Shown: positions 33,691 through 46,200, counted from the first letter of the stretch. The stretch is 64,000 nt of DNA from Proteles cristata cristata (GCA_017311185.1 JAESUZ010000760.1:434001-498000); one strand, 5' to 3'. The notes: generated by a model from the letters alone, not told the origin. A program made the numbers and translations.

Positions 33691-34574
33691 ATTTGAGCTA
33701 GGGCTTAAATCTAAATGCGCTATCAAAGTTCTGGCAATGCAATTAGACAACAGAAAACCTTTCTCTTGGCAACTCAAATAGAAATATCGCTTACTTACAA
33801 TCGCAGGACCCAAAGATGCAGAGTGACCAGAGGCAGAGACCACTGTCTTCCACTTCCCCTTAATTGGGACATCATATTCCTTCTGGAACACTATGACATA
33901 TATATTAGGACCCTAATTCTCCAAATGAAGGAAGGTAGTAGATGAATGGAAAGACCATTTATATTCTATTAGTCAGAGACCTCTCTTTAAGCAACAAATT
34001 CTGAGAACCTATCTGAGCTGCACATCTCTGCTGCCACACATATAAAAACAACCTATATTATACATCAGCCAAAGCCCTAGGAGGACTAAATTAACTTGAA
34101 TTGTCTTAGCATTTCATGATTGAATAAACATGAGAAAGGAAATAAACATTCCATTTATAGTAACAGACTTAAAATCTTAATTTTTTTATTTTCTCAAATA
34201 AAAGACAGCTTTTTAAATAGTCAGCCATGTGATTCTAGGAGTGTAAAAAGATGTTCCTTTTATGAAAAAACAGAGACCACAGGACAGCAATATTCCCCTT
34301 AATATCATTTTTCATTTCCATTGTGTATAAACTATAATTTTAGAAGAAAAAAGAATGAATTCAAATGCTGAGCCAGTATTTTTAAAGTTTCATATTAGCA
34401 AGTTTATTCTACAAGAGTAGTCTTGGATATTCCATAAAACCTAAAGTAATTCTTTAAATCCAGCCCTAAAACAGGAGATACGCTTTGCACACACAGTTTC
34501 AATAATGCTGTATGTAGTTGCTCCTTAGCAAATGTGAAAATCTGATCATGTTTCTTAATTGTGGTATAATCATA
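33691..34574. other. No gene or repeat recognised
   Basis: AT-rich DNA. Opposed frames at 33583-33891 and 33715-33945 overlap on both strands without domains. Confidence 0.4.
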
Positions 34575-34622
34575 ATGATGGTGAGGATGATGAGGAGGAG
34601 GAGGAGGATGGTGATGTAGATG
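34575..34622. repeat. Imperfect purine-rich GAT/GAG trinucleotide tract
   Basis: AATGATGGTGAGGATGATGA followed by GGAGGAGGAGGATGGTGATG and GATGA. It creates a histidine-rich frame on the minus strand that is not a gene. Confidence 0.9.
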
Positions 34623-34719
34623 ATAAATACTTTGAGAACCCAAAGCCAATTTTCTAACAAAGGTGAGCATTTAATGCTCTTTTCAGGAAAAACTGTCATA
34701 TATCTAGAATATTTAGGTC

Positions 34720-34880
34720 TTGCTTATGCACTTTATCTAATGTATCTCTTAAAGGAATTATGTGTTATAGCTCTCAGTGTTCCTGTTTTACAGATGAAGA
34801 GAATGAGGCCCAAAAATCTAAGGACAGTCCAGGGAATGGTATTATGTGTGAAAATCAATATCTGAAACCTAATTCCTCTT
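34720..34880 (-). mobile_element. MIR SINE fragment, antisense
   Basis: TGTTCCTGTTTTACAGATGAAG, GAATGAGGCCCAAAAATC and TAAGGACAGTCCAGGGAATG match the antisense MIR centre. The flanks are worn. Confidence 0.65.
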
Positions 34881-36311
34881 TCCTGATACCTTACTACAGT
34901 CCACAGTGCCAGAGGGACAGCTAGGCAGCAACAGTTAGCACTTGAACGGTGAAGAAAGGGAAGAATTCCACATATACCATTGGATCCAGTAGACAAGGGG
35001 CTCAATCTCAGGATTTGTGGCTAAAATAGGAGAGGTCAATTTTGAGGAAATCCTCAGAATTAAGCATACACTTGGCATCAAGAACAGCACTGGTGAGCAG
35101 ACCTGCTGAGCTCTATGCTTTACCTTTTTTTTTTTTTTTTGCCTGATTCAAATTGCCTACAGGTAGTCCTTGATCTATAGATACTGACTGTGACTTCATG
35201 AGGATAATGAGGCTTATAGGTGATTCTTTTCTTTCAGGAAACAAAGGGACAGAAATATGAGCATGAAACCATGATTTTCCCTAAATTAAGCAAGGAAGAG
35301 TTGGTGGGTTGGTTATACAGTGTTCCTGGCACCCTCCCTGCCCCAGAACAAATCTCCCCATAAAGGCCTCTCTTTATGAGAACCTAAAATCTGGATTAAA
35401 CTGCTTCTTGGTCTTTCCAAATCTACTGCAAGTCTACAGTAAGATTTTAGTTACTGAACATCTTGAACTTCCTGGCAATCCAATCCTTTTCCATGTGTTC
35501 ATTTGTTGGCATATTTGTTAGAAACTTGCAAAATGAACATACTCTTCAAAAAGCAGTAGGCAAATCAATTTTTACTAAACAGGTTATATGGTACTTCCTA
35601 GGCAAAATAGTGTTTGGATGTTTGTGACGTGTCTTATAAATTCACGTTTATAATTTATAAGTAAATTATTCATAAATAACTTAAAATATACTTAAATGTA
35701 TAATATTTATAAATTCATGTTTCTAAAAAAAGAAAAGTATTTTAAATTGTAATATATTCCTTATATCATTTTAGTCTCAAACTATTTAAATACATACATT
35801 TCTTTCCAGTTAGAAAGATCTATGATGGTTCTTTGTCCTGACAGAAGTCTGGGTCAGTAAGAATGTCATGTGCCCACTGCCCCAGCATGGTGTCTACACT
35901 GATTTGTTTCCTTCTTGTATTAAGTGCTCATTTCAGCATCTCTGTCAAGATCCACTGCCCCCCTTCAATTACAATAGAGTGATTAAGAAGGAAAATAAAA
36001 CCATTAAGGATAACTCATCTGTTCTCTAGATTTTCAAGTTGTTCAACTGAAAGGTGATTTTGCAGCAGATGGAGGGAGGCAAGTTGTTGATGCAGAGATT
36101 GGTTCCAGAGGCAATTCAGTCCTTTCTATTTAGTTCACATTGGTCTGGTGCATGAGAGACTCAGGAACTTCTCTGACAGTTTCCATTGTCTTACAGTAAT
36201 TTAATGAGGCAATCCTGACTCAGCAAGTCTAAGTGGGAAGAAGAAAGTAAGCACTTTTCTCCAAGTAACAAAATGTATAAGACAGGGTTTTTTCATTGGG
36301 GGGCACTACCC
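34881..36311. other. No gene or repeat recognised
   Basis: AT-rich DNA with a T17 run (35125-35141) and a strongly AT-rich, palindrome-rich stretch at about 35630-35720. No supported frame. Confidence 0.45.
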
Positions 36312-36342
36312 TGTTTTGTTTTGTTTTGTTTTGTTTTGTTTT
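36312..36342. repeat. (TTTTG)n pentanucleotide repeat
   Basis: Six perfect TTTTG units. Confidence 0.97.
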
Positions 36343-36879
36343 GAAGTATGGAAAACCCAACTCAAAGGGAAATGGAGGGGTTATTTACACCTTGTAGTTA
36401 AGAGTCAGAAAGTTAAATGATTGTTTGGATCACAGCTGCTTTACCTGCACATAGCAGAGGTCCATGAAGCCAGCTCAAAGATGTCAGATCTCACTGATAT
36501 CACATGAAAACATGATATTAGACATCACTGGGCAAAAGGTGAAACTTTGTTGGGAATGGGTACCACTGAGGTTCCCCCTTCACTCTTCTTTGCCTCTGCC
36601 TGACCTCCCTCTTCTCTTTTTTCTCTCTCTTTTTGCTCATATTAGCATTTTCCTATCTCTTCTCACAATTGTCTTTAGCTTGCCAGGATTCCAGCCTTTA
36701 CCCAGCATGATCTTTCATCTTCATCTTCCCATTCCCAAATACCTACAAAAGGAATGCTTTTGGATCAACTGGAAATAGATGTTAATATCTGAAGTAGCTG
36801 TTGTAGGGAAATGGATCACAGGACACAAATCTGACTACTTTGTTTTTGCAAGAAAGAAAAATGTTTCTATACCATTTAA
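36343..36879. other. No gene or repeat recognised
   Basis: The open frame at 36464-36778 (104 codons) contains a leucine/serine-rich hydrophobic stretch caused by a CT-rich tract at about 36590-36660. No recognised domain; not called. Confidence 0.45.
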
Positions 36880-37460
36880 GATTCTTTTACCTGATATAAG
36901 AATTAAATTGACATGAGACAGATTAGGAGGAGCAGAAAGGCTCACCAAATTTAATCACATGCACATGGAGGCTTAATAATGAATTGGAGAACCAAAAAAA
37001 TGACCAAGGCAGAAGGTTTTTATAGATTTTATATAGATTTTCTGAGAAATTGACATGGCAAAGAAAACTTATGTTTGACAGCTTCAGTTAGTAAGGAATG
37101 CTAAATAAAATTTGGGCTGGGGTAGTAAATTAGTAAAAGTGACAAAGTTTGCTTATATAGACTTCTTGGCTCTGAGTTTCCTATCTCTGGTGATAAGGAA
37201 GTCTCTTTATCTATTGGTACAGAGATGGTACTTTTCACATGGGAGATTTATTTCCTGCTTTCAGGGGGCTAAAGGGGGGCCGGCTGTTCTTCTTGCCCTG
37301 GTTGTTTCTTAATTAACTTTAATTCAAAATCATCAATATGCCATTATTGCATATTTTGAGGCAGCCTGCCCTGGGCCTCTACAGTACTGATATGTTATTG
37401 CTATAAATGGTTTAAGTCAAGAAATGCTCAAAAAAGTGCTCAGAAAATGCACCTCCTAGA
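36880..37460 (-). mobile_element. LTR-like repeat (family A), antisense
   Basis: GAATTAAATTGACATGAGAC, AGATTAGGAGGAGCAGAAAG, CATGCACATGGAGGCTTAAT, TCCTGCTTTCAGGGGGCTAAA, CTTGCCCTGGTTGTTTCTT, and GCAGCCTGCCCTGGGCC are characteristic phrases of an old LTR family read backwards. Related copies: 56110-56600 (same orientation) and 52300-53062 (opposite). No coding sequence. Confidence 0.55.
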
Positions 37461-38049
37461 AAATCTGTTACATTGAGGGATCACTAGCATCAAATTTAGG
37501 TCACCACTTATCTCCAAGGTGAGACAATTACTGCCTTCTTTATCATTAATAATGGGGAACATTTCGACCTTGTATCTCTACCCTGTCACACCATCCAGCA
37601 ATTTTTCCTCCACCTTCAGGGGCTAAAACAGCTACAGAACAACTACTGCATCCTGACATCATTCACACCTAACAATCTGGTTGTATGGTCTTGATTAAAA
37701 ACACTTCGCCTATGATTCTGGTTTTTGGGAATGGAGTGGGGAGAGAGATGTTAAACTAAATAACTTGTGAGATTCCCTCCAGATCAAATGTGTTTGTGAA
37801 ATGCTTTGTTCTCATTCATTTGGATAGATTCAGTATTAAACTCAGTTTGGTAAGTGTCAGAGAAATGACTACAGCTTCTCTGTTTATAAAAGATTGGTGT
37901 ATTTCCTAGATAGCTCTCTTCCATATCACAGCACTTCATCCCATACTGACCATCACCAATATCACAACCTCTAGTGGCCTGAGCATGTCACAGTGTTCCT
38001 TTGTGTCTCTGTTGCTGTTCTCTTAATCAATGATGCCCTTTGCACCTTT
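37461..38049. other. No gene or repeat recognised
   Basis: Nothing supportable. Confidence 0.4.
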
Positions 38050-38345
38050 CCCTGCTATTGAAATGCTACTTCAAGACCCAGTTAAAACATCACCTCCTAT
38101 CTGCACCTTTCTCTGACAACAAGAATTAGTCACCCTTTCTTCTAAGGCACAAGTTACTAATGTATCTCTTCTAGCATGAATTTCATTGGGATTGAAACTA
38201 TACTTATTTGGTAATTTATTTTATATTACTGAGTCATAACGCTTTAAGCACATGGATTCTTTCTTAGACGTATTTTACCTCTATTAGTATTCCAAAAAGC
38301 ATTTAGAATCTACACTGAAGGGATGAATGAGTGAATGAATATTCA
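38050..38345 (+). mobile_element. L2 LINE 3' end, sense
   Basis: TGAAATGCTACTTCAAGACCC, AGTTAAAACATCACCTCC, TTTCTCTGACAACAAG, TGTATCTCTTCTAGCATGAA and the closing GGGATGAATGAGTGAATGAAT follow the L2 3' end order. Diverged. Confidence 0.65.
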
Positions 38346-39267
38346 TTAAATAAAAATATCTAAAATTAAGAATCCAGAATTCTTAAAAACAAAAAATTTT
38401 TACAAATAATAACATTTTGGAAATCCTTTCATGGTATAATGAGGAACTAATGTTTATAACTTTTAAATATGATAATGATTACCAATCCAGGTAACTAGGT
38501 CAACAGGAAATCAGTTTAAGAATCTTTTTCTCCACTTTTATGGCTTTGTATTCAAACATTCAATGTTTAAAATAAATTTCCTTTGCTCATTGTCATGCAT
38601 CATCATGAAATTCAATGGAAATATTTTGTTCTATATTTGGAATCCTCTAAAAGGCAAATTTTCTATCTATCCTGCCTTTTATGCCTACTCTCTAATGATG
38701 GGCACCTCACCTTGCTGTGTTTTCTGACTTTATCCTCAACATCATTTAAATACTTCCACTAGTTCCATCTTGTAAAAATGTGGCATGGTCTGCACATATG
38801 AGTGTGATATTATCTCCCATGCTGACTTGGACTCCATGGCTACATATGGTTAGTTTTATAAAAATGAGTTGCATCCTTCTTTTGGGTGTTCCTCAGTTAC
38901 ATGAATGTGTGTCCTAAGATCTTGGGCTGGAATTAAGAATCTCTTCTGTGGGATATTTAGAAAATACCAACACTGTGGGTTTGTAATCAATCCCTTAATG
39001 TGTTGTGTCTAATCCCTATGACTGCTTGCCTAAAAACAGATAATCAAAAGATGGAACAAGATAAGCAAGAGGGAACTCCTCTGTGATTTCTCAAATCAAG
39101 AACTCCAAACTAATTGGAAACTGAGTTTCTCCCAAGAATACTACTACTTGTTTTGTTCTGTCTTCACAGTTCTATTGCTTTCTGTCCTCCATTCTAGAAC
39201 TAGTAAAAAAAGTGAGAAAAGTTTTGAGAATAACTGTTACTTTCCTTGAAAATATTTCAAAGTAGGA
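38346..39267. other. No gene or repeat recognised
   Basis: AT-rich DNA. Nothing supportable. Confidence 0.4.
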
Positions 39268-39269
39268 GC

Positions 39270-39478
39270 ACTTGTGTGTTTCAGTCTAGTAAGCATTCAC
39301 CTCTTTGATTTTGGTACAGGTCATGAACTCACAGTTTGTGAGATGGGTCCTGCATTGGGCTCCACACTGACAGTGCCGAGACTGCTTGGGATTTTCTCTC
39401 TCCCTCTCTCTCTATCCCTCTCCCACTGACACTCCCACTCCCCTTCTCTCTCTCAAAAATAAATTGATGAACTTAAAA
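39270..39478 (+). mobile_element. Old carnivore tRNA-Lys SINE, sense
   Basis: The head is strongly decayed, but GTACAGGTCATGAACTCACAG, TGCATTGGGCTCCACACTGAC, a CT-rich body and CTCTCTCAAAAATAAATTG are clear. Flanks ATTTCAAAGTA (39255-39265) and ACCTCAAAGTA (39482-39492) suggest the target duplication. Confidence 0.88.
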
Positions 39479-39492
39479 AAATACCTCAAAGT

Positions 39493-40439
39493 AAAATATA
39501 GTCTTATCTAGTTGAACTGGTTTATGTTAATATAGTTGGAATGGGAGAAAGAACAATGATATTTTAATGTTTCTTCCAGCTTTGTGATTCTATGTTTTAA
39601 AGAAATGAAAATAGTTTAACTACTTCAAAAATATCAGAGATTCACAAGTGAGACAAGTTAGCTCCAGAGAACTTGAAATTGAAATGGCTCTTTGAACGCA
39701 CCAGCAATGAACAGATACAGTTAATCATATGAAGGACTATACTAAAAGATCATTAAATGGAAGACACACACACAAAAAACACAACTCTGTGAATCCCCCA
39801 AGGTAATCTGGATATCATCTCCAGTAAAGAGAGCTAAGGTATATTTGCAGTTGCAGTTCTCTGAAACTTTGTCACTTGTATTGCCCTCCAAAGGCAATGA
39901 AAAGAGAAAAAAATATATATGAACAGAGAAAATGATCATCCTGTACATGAGAAATGGGAAGCCAACAGAATTCAGATGAAGCATTGTTTACATAGCACCC
40001 TCCAGAACATGAGATCACACCTAGGAGATGCTGGCACAGGCATCTGGGTCAGGGAGTACTCTGTTGTGTAAAATAAGTCACTGGCACCAACACATTCTAA
40101 AAAGAAACTATTTACTATTATTTACTTGTTTCTGCATCCATTCAATACTCACTGAAACCACATTCTAATTATTAATTTGACAATAATGGAATTTACCTAA
40201 ACAAGCAGCTTTAATAGTCCACTTAATGAAAATCATCACTCACTGTAAATTAATGCATCTGTCTTACTTTACTCATCAGTTTCCCTATAAGTTTAGGTAA
40301 AATGAATAAATTGCTCTGAACCTAAACACCAGAAAGTATCCTGATAAAGATATAATGTGGGCACGCTGAACCATGGAAAAAATCAGTTAACATTTTGCCA
40401 AGCATTAACGGTATCCAACTATCTACTACTAGTTACAGA
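39493..40439. other. No gene or repeat recognised
   Basis: AT-rich DNA. Nothing supportable. Confidence 0.4.
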
Positions 40440-40860
40440 AACCAATTATTAACCTCTTTGTCTTTTTAACATTACATAGAAGCATAACATTCGCTGTTAG
40501 GTTTTCAGGTAGTTTTTGACCTGGGACTACTACAGACAGTGCTACTGTGAGCACACTTGGGGTACATTTTAGGAGCAGAGGGACTGAGGGTGGGTATGAC
40601 CTGCTTTGGTAGCTGCTACCAAGACAGTTCTTTCAAGGAGCTGTACAGGTTTCATTCTCATCAGGAATATGGGTTGCAATTACTGCATAACTTCATCAGT
40701 GCTTTACTACCTTCTTTGAATCTACAATAAATAGTATGGCCTTCTGTGTTTACCTAGTACATTGATTTCTTATGAATATTTTTAAATCAAAGAGTTATGA
40801 ACTAATATGTGATTTGTTGCATCAAATACTGTATTCAATTAGCATTGCCGTATGAGCTCT
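40440..40860 (-). mobile_element. Ancient L1 ORF2-end fragment, antisense
   Basis: ACAGTGCTACTGTGAGCACAC, GGAGCTGTACAGGTTTCATTC and TCATCAGGAATATGGGTTGC recall the antisense L1 ORF2 tail (stalled reading frame, CCAGCAATG region). Very diverged. Confidence 0.45.
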
Positions 40861-42007
40861 CAGGATGTATTTCAGTAAGTGATGCAGGCACTTAGGTAAA
40901 CAAATCTATTCCAACCAATTACTGGCAAATAACAAGTAACAACAATAATATCCTAGCAACTAGAGTTTCAATGCAAAATGGATAATCCAGAAACTTCATT
41001 CATTTCTTCAAAGTAGAGGAGAAATGATTTTTACCACACTATAAAATATGAAACTCATTTAATCAAAAAAAATGTTTCCAGGAACTTTGATTAGAAAGTT
41101 TAAAAGTCCCTAATGAAAATTCCTGTTTGGTTTGACAGTGATTAAAAGAAAACCATCGTTCAGATCCTAGCTGTCTAAGAATGTAAACTTCTGGTCCCTG
41201 AGAATGATTTTTTTTGGAAAAAGAATGTTAAGAATATTATGCAAATATGCAGAAAATAGGGAAGACAAGATTTTAAGCCTCTTAATATGACTGAAGACTG
41301 GATTTTCAAACCAAACTCAGCTTGTATAGCTATTATGCTATAAATCTAAAAACAACGGCAAAACAAAAAAATATTATATGCCCACCAGTTTTAAGATGCT
41401 AATCTGAAACAACTGTGACCTCTGCTGTCCACGTGTGTTTGCATGTTCAAATTGTCAATGCAAAGCTTAGCATTGTTACTGAAAATTCTTTGAGTTTCTA
41501 GTGAGAAAGGCCACTAGACAGGAAAACCAATGGATAGTCTAAAATATGCCTCTGATCTTCAAGAAAGGGGCAATTCAGCAAAATCTGAGGGAAGGACAAA
41601 TATGTCAGTATAAAATAGTTCTAATTTTCCTGAAAGCTTCCCTGCAAACCGGCTGTAGACACTGGGGCTGCCCAACTCCAGCCCACATGTGTGAATGGAA
41701 TAGACTGTAATACAGAAAGATAGGCTCAAGATATTAAGTTTAAAAGGGCATATTAAGACATAATGCAGGTAAAATTTTGATTGATTCTTCAGATTTCTAA
41801 GTGTAAACTCAGGAGTTAATGAAAGTTTCACCATACACAGAAAAATATACTTAGTTGTAAATTAGGCACACTAGTAGGCCCTCCAGATACTTGGGTGGGA
41901 CTTTAACATAACATTTAATGAGAAAGATTAACTGGACATCTCATTAGACCAAAGCACTGTTTATTTAAATATGCAGTTTAGGATAAAGGATGTAGATAAA
42001 AGGAATT
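40861..42007. other. No gene or repeat recognised
   Basis: AT-rich DNA. The minus-strand frame 41559-41834 has no recognised domain. Confidence 0.4.
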
Positions 42008-42245
42008 ATTATTATTATTATTATTATTGAGCATTTCCTATATGACAGTCACTGTGCTAAGTGCTTTCTGTGTATTTTCTCAAGCTAGTACTTGGGGCAT
42101 TATGAGCTATTGATTATTGTCCAATTTCATAAAATCTAAGTAAAACAGTCCAAGGGCACATGGAAATTGAGTGGAAGAGCCAGGAGCCAAGACCAAGTCT
42201 ACCTGAGTCCACAGCACAGACTCTCACATAAATCCATCCTGCCTT
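42008..42245 (-). mobile_element. MIR SINE, antisense, with (ATT)n at its edge
   Basis: (ATT)n at about 42008-42029, then TTGAGCATTTCCTATATGAC, AGTCACTGTGCTAAGTGCTTT, GTCCAAGGGCACATGGAAATTG, GTGGAAGAGCCAGGAGCC and CCTGAGTCCACAGCACAGAC. Good antisense MIR order. The frame at 42167-42367 starts in it and is not a gene. Confidence 0.82.
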
Positions 42246-42274
42246 CCACATCCTTCTGTATTCAGGATGCAGAA

Positions 42275-42450
42275 CAGAGCACGGAGATCATCAGTTGTCA
42301 CCAATGCACCACCCACTGGGGATGTTGTTATTGTGGGAAGCTATGCATATGTGGGGGCAGGAGTTAAGTGGAAAACCTCTTTACCTTCCTCTCAATTTTG
42401 CTGTGAACCTAAAACTGATCTAAACAACAAAGTCTTTAAAAAAACCAGCA
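42275..42450 (+). mobile_element. L1M 3' UTR end, sense
   Basis: GGGATGTTGTTATTGTGGGAAG, CTATGCATATGTGGGGGCAGG, ACCTTCCTCTCAATTTTGC, TGTGAACCTAAAACTGATC, TAAACAACAAAGTCTTTAAA is the standard old mammalian L1 3' end, closing in an A-rich run. Confidence 0.85.
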
Positions 42451-42639
42451 CATAGAAACAGAGGAAGAAAAAGACATTTTGTCAAAGATCAACAGGACAT
42501 ATTTTCCTAACTCTATAAATTAAATTGAACAAATTTTTATTCATTACCACTATATAACTAGAACTTTGTCTTATTCTAAAGAGAAATTAAAGACATGTCA
42601 CAAAAGTCAAAGGACAAGAACAGGTAATTCCCCAAGAGG

Positions 42640-43560
42640 AGAAATTCTTAACAAATCCTGGAAAACACATTCAACCTCATTATTATTAAAATATTGGATC
42701 AAGCAAAAATGAGTTAACAGTTTGTATTTTTCATTTGGCAAAAGTTAACATTTGGCCCTAGTAAGCATTGGCAAGGATATATGGAAATCGGCTGTGCTAT
42801 ATATCGTTAGTGGTACTCTAAAATGGTTCAACCTGTTGTGAGTTGAGGAAGCAATTTGTTAAAATCTAATAAAATTAAAAAGGAATAATCTTACGACTTA
42901 GCATTTTCATTTCTGATAACATAACCTTAGAGAAATTTACAGAACCTTGTGCAAGATGCATACATAAACATATTTTGCAGCATTTTTTGGTAATATTCAA
43001 GAACTAGGAACAACTTAGAAATTCAGCATTCAGGAACAGATAAATTAAATATGGCCTATTCATATAATGAAATACTAAATGCCAATTAAAAGGCATGAAC
43101 TATATAAAAAATATGTTACAGAAAAGAAGCCAATGTAAAATAACATATCTAGTGTAATAGTGGTCCTGTTTACCTGCACATGATGTGAATGGCTTCTCCT
43201 AGAACTATGTGGGGCCTTTACTAGGATTTACCGAGATTTTTCATATAGACATTAATAACAGATAAATGGTAGGTTGATCAATAGATAGATAAATCAATAG
43301 AATCTGTTTGCATGTGCCTGAATCTGTATCTATGTATAGTACTATTTATACACCTATATTTATCTCTATGTCTATTTATTCACAAAAGAATAATGATGAC
43401 CATAAGAAAACACACCAAGTTTACAATAGGAACTGCCTCTAGGAATAGACATAAGTGAATGTGAAACTAACAGTGGTTGATAAAGGGAACTTTAACTTAT
43501 TTGTAACATTTTAATTTTCTTTAGGAAATGATAGTAACAAAACTAATGACATATTCATGC
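42640..43560 (+). mobile_element. Ancient L1 ORF2 end and 3' region, sense
   Basis: AAGCATTGGCAAGGATATATGG, GCATTTTCATTTCTGATAAC, TAATATTCAAGAACTAGGAAC, ATGGCCTATTCATATAATGAAA, GCCAATTAAAAGGCATGAAC give the order of the L1 ORF2 tail. Stops and indels are frequent. Confidence 0.6.
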
Positions 43561-44039
43561 TATTCTGGGTGGTAGAACTGTATTACTTATTTTTCTTCAT
43601 TCATCCAAAACATAATATGCCAACCATCTTTCTTAGTGATGTGAATAAATAGAGCTCAAATCTCATATTCTGTTTTTTATATTATTAATTTCACTTTTAT
43701 GTATTTTATTATCAAAACATTCAAACACAAAATATTATCAAAGAGATAATGCATCTTTGTCAGCAAAATAAACCTACAATGGGATGAGCAAAAGCTGACG
43801 TCTATAAAACAAACCATGGAAAAGAAAGGAAAGAACATTCATGACAGTGAGTACATGGATAGGCATTTTTTTGTCTGAGGAACCCACCTCTCTGGCTAAC
43901 TTGAACTCCAGCTATCCCCCACCTCAACGTGGTTTTAGGCTTTGAAAAGAGATGGAGAATCAGAGCCAGGAAAATTACTATTAAGCATTTTATGCTGCTA
44001 TTTTATGGCACCACAACCTCCTATCAACCTGCTGAGCTA
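43561..44039. other. No gene or repeat recognised
   Basis: AT-rich DNA. Nothing supportable. Confidence 0.4.
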
Positions 44040-44154
44040 ATGAGTACTTTCAGAGTTTGATGTGTTTTTTTTTTCCCCTCAGCACTTTAAAATGTGTCAT
44101 TCCATTGTCCAATTGTGCAATGCTTTCCATAATTTCTGAAAAGGAATCTGTAGC

Positions 44155-44545
44155 AATCTTTCTTCTCTTCCTTCTCCTTCTAACTCTTCTTCCTTTCTCT
44201 TCTTTTTCTTCTTCTTCCTCTTTCTCTTCCTCTTATTCCTCTTCTTCCTCTTCTTCTTCCCCTTCTTCCTTTCCTTTCTCTTCCTCTCCTTCCTCTTCAT
44301 CTCCTTCTTCTGCCTCTTCTTCCTCTTCCTCTTCTACATCCTCTTCCTCCTCCTCCTCCTGTTCCTCCTCCTCCTCCTCTTCTTCTCCCTCCTCTCCTCT
44401 CCTCCTCCTCCTCCTCCTCTCCTCCTCTCCTCCCTCTTCTTCTTCTTTCTTCTTCTTCTTCTTCTTCTTCTTCTTCTTCCTTCTCTCTCTCTCTCCTCCT
44501 CCTCCTCCTCCTCTCCTACCCCTTCTCCTTCATCTTCTCCTTCTT
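44155..44545. repeat. Long polypyrimidine tract, (TTC/TCC/CTCCT)n
   Basis: Nearly pure C/T on the + strand (A or G only at rare points such as TTATTCC and TCATCTCC). It generates a poly-serine/leucine frame (44057-44548) and poly-Arg/Glu/Lys frames on the other strand, none a gene. Mirror-symmetric pieces could form triplex DNA. Confidence 0.97.
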
Positions 44546-44714
44546 TAGAGACTGAGCAAGAGGGATGAGCAGGAGAGAGGGGCAGAGAGAGAGAGAGAAT
44601 CTCAAGCAGCTGCACAAGGAGCCCAATGTGGGGCTCAATACCACAATCCTGGAATCAGGACCTGGGCCAAAATCAAGAGTTGGATGCTCAACCAACTGAG
44701 CCACCCAGGTGCCC
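44161..44714 (-). mobile_element. Carnivore tRNA-Lys SINE, antisense, with about 390-bp polypyrimidine tail
   Basis: The SINE body (about 44546-44714, ending CCACCCAGGTGCCCC) is preceded by TTC/TCC/CTT repeats from about 44161 to 44545. CTGTAGCAATCTT (44148-44160) and CTGTAGTAATTTT (44715-44727) flank tract and body together, so the tract belongs to the insertion and is its expanded tail. Confidence 0.88.
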
Positions 44715-45507
44715 CTGTAGTAATTTTTATTTGTTTTTCCCCCTCTCTCTGCACATGTTGTCTTTTTTTTTCTCCAGCTGCTTTTAAGATTGTTTTCTTT
44801 ATCATTGGATTGCAGCAGTTTGATGGTGGTGTGCTTCGATGTAGTATTCTTTGTGTTTATCCTACTTAGGTTCATTAAGCTTTGTAGATCTAGAAAATAA
44901 TCAGCCACTATTTGTCAGGATAATTTTTTCCCTCTCCCCACTCATTCTGGGACTTCATACATAAATGTTAGGTTGCTTGATAATTTCTTATAACTCATCA
45001 AGACTCTGTGGGTTTTTTCATCCCAATCACATTGTTTTCTGGCTTTCATTTTGGATTATTTCTATTCTTACGCATTCAAATCAACTGTTTTTCTTCTGCA
45101 GTATCAAGTCTGCTGTTAATTTTATCCAAAGAGATTTCATTTCAGATATCAATTTTACTTTTCATCTTGAGAAGTTCCATTTGGTTGTTTCTATTTTCCA
45201 TCTCTCTCTTCATTATGTTTATGTTCAGTTTACATATTTGAGACTATGGAGCATGCTTACAATAGCTGTGTTAGTTTTCTTTCTCTGATAATAGCTTGTG
45301 TCTGCTTGTATTAATTTTTATGGTTATGGCCATATTTAAAAACCATATGGGTTTTTATATATCTAGAAGTTTTTATTTCAATGATGGACATTTATATTAT
45401 TTCATGCGAGATTTTTGGGGAGTGGGGACAGGAAGTTAAGTTACCGAAGATCAGTTAGACCTTACCACACTTTTTATTTTTTTAATTTTTTAAAAAACTT
45501 TGTTTTT

Positions 45508-45694
45508 AAATGTTTATTTACTTTTGAGAGAGAGAGAGATAGCACAAGCAGGAGAATGGCAAAGAGAGAGAGGCACAGAATCCGAAGCAGGCTCCAGGCA
45601 CTGCACTGACAGAGGAGCTCAAACCCATAAACCATGACATCATGACTTGAGCAGAAGTCAGATGCTTAACTAACTGAGGCACACAAGTGCCCCC
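45508..45694 (-). mobile_element. Carnivore tRNA-Lys SINE, antisense
   Basis: The antisense tail TTTTAAATGTTTATTTAC is followed by a GA-rich body, GGAGCTCAAACCC and the end GCACACAAGTGCCCC. Flanks CCTTACCACAC (45462-45472) and CCTTTCACACC (45694-45704) suggest the target duplication, which then includes a T-rich tail from about 45473. Confidence 0.9.
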
Positions 45695-46200
45695 TTTCAC
45701 ACCTTATTAAAAACTATTTTAGGGAAGGTCAAGTAAAGACTACTCCTGGATTAATTTAATTCCACTTCTATGTCATGACTCCTCCAGTCTCTACTGAATG
45801 CCCCATATATTAAATAAGATCTCTCAACTTTGGTAGGAACTCAAATGATTCTCAGTCCTCTGTGAAATCCAGGAATTGTTTAGCTTTCAGATTCTTGATA
45901 ATTCTTTCCACAGAACTTGTCCTTTCCTGTCTTCATAGGGTGCCAATGCGTTCTCAGATTGGCATTCAACTAAAACCTCAAAGGGACCCCTATGCAGGTT
46001 TCTGGCACACTTTCCCTAGGCAACTCTTTCCCTGGGAAGCTCTCTCCTACTGGGTACTATGCCCTCAAAACTCCTCCCAGAACTCCATTCTCTGTATCTG
46101 TTTTTTAAGTTTTCTCTTTCTCCATCACAGTCTGCAACTTACCTCTAGGTACAAAGTCTGGCTTATGTAGGGATAAACTTGTTTTCTTCCTTCACAGTGA

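Larger units (their letters stand above)
44040..46200 (-). mobile_element. Ancient L1M 5' part, antisense, split by two SINEs
   Basis: CAGCACTTTAAAATGTGTCATTCC, then after the SINE TTTGTGTTTATCCTACTTAGG, CATTCTGGGACTTCATACAT, AAGTCTGCTGTTAATTTTATCC, TTCCATTTGGTTGTTTCTATT, TTCTCAGTCCTCTGTGAAATC, CCTCAAAACTCCTCCCAGAAC. The same L1M region is also seen at 5740-6138. SINEs at 44161 and 45508 interrupt it. Confidence 0.72.

Noticed and set aside
34404..34670. Histidine-rich minus-strand frame suggesting a metal-binding peptide
   Set aside because: The His run is the reverse of a GAT/GAG/GTG trinucleotide tract.
42167..42455. Short frames that looked like a small gene
   Set aside because: They lie across a MIR and an L1M 3' end.
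44057..44548. 163-codon serine/leucine/proline-rich frame
   Set aside because: It is the direct translation of the polypyrimidine tract that grew from a SINE tail.
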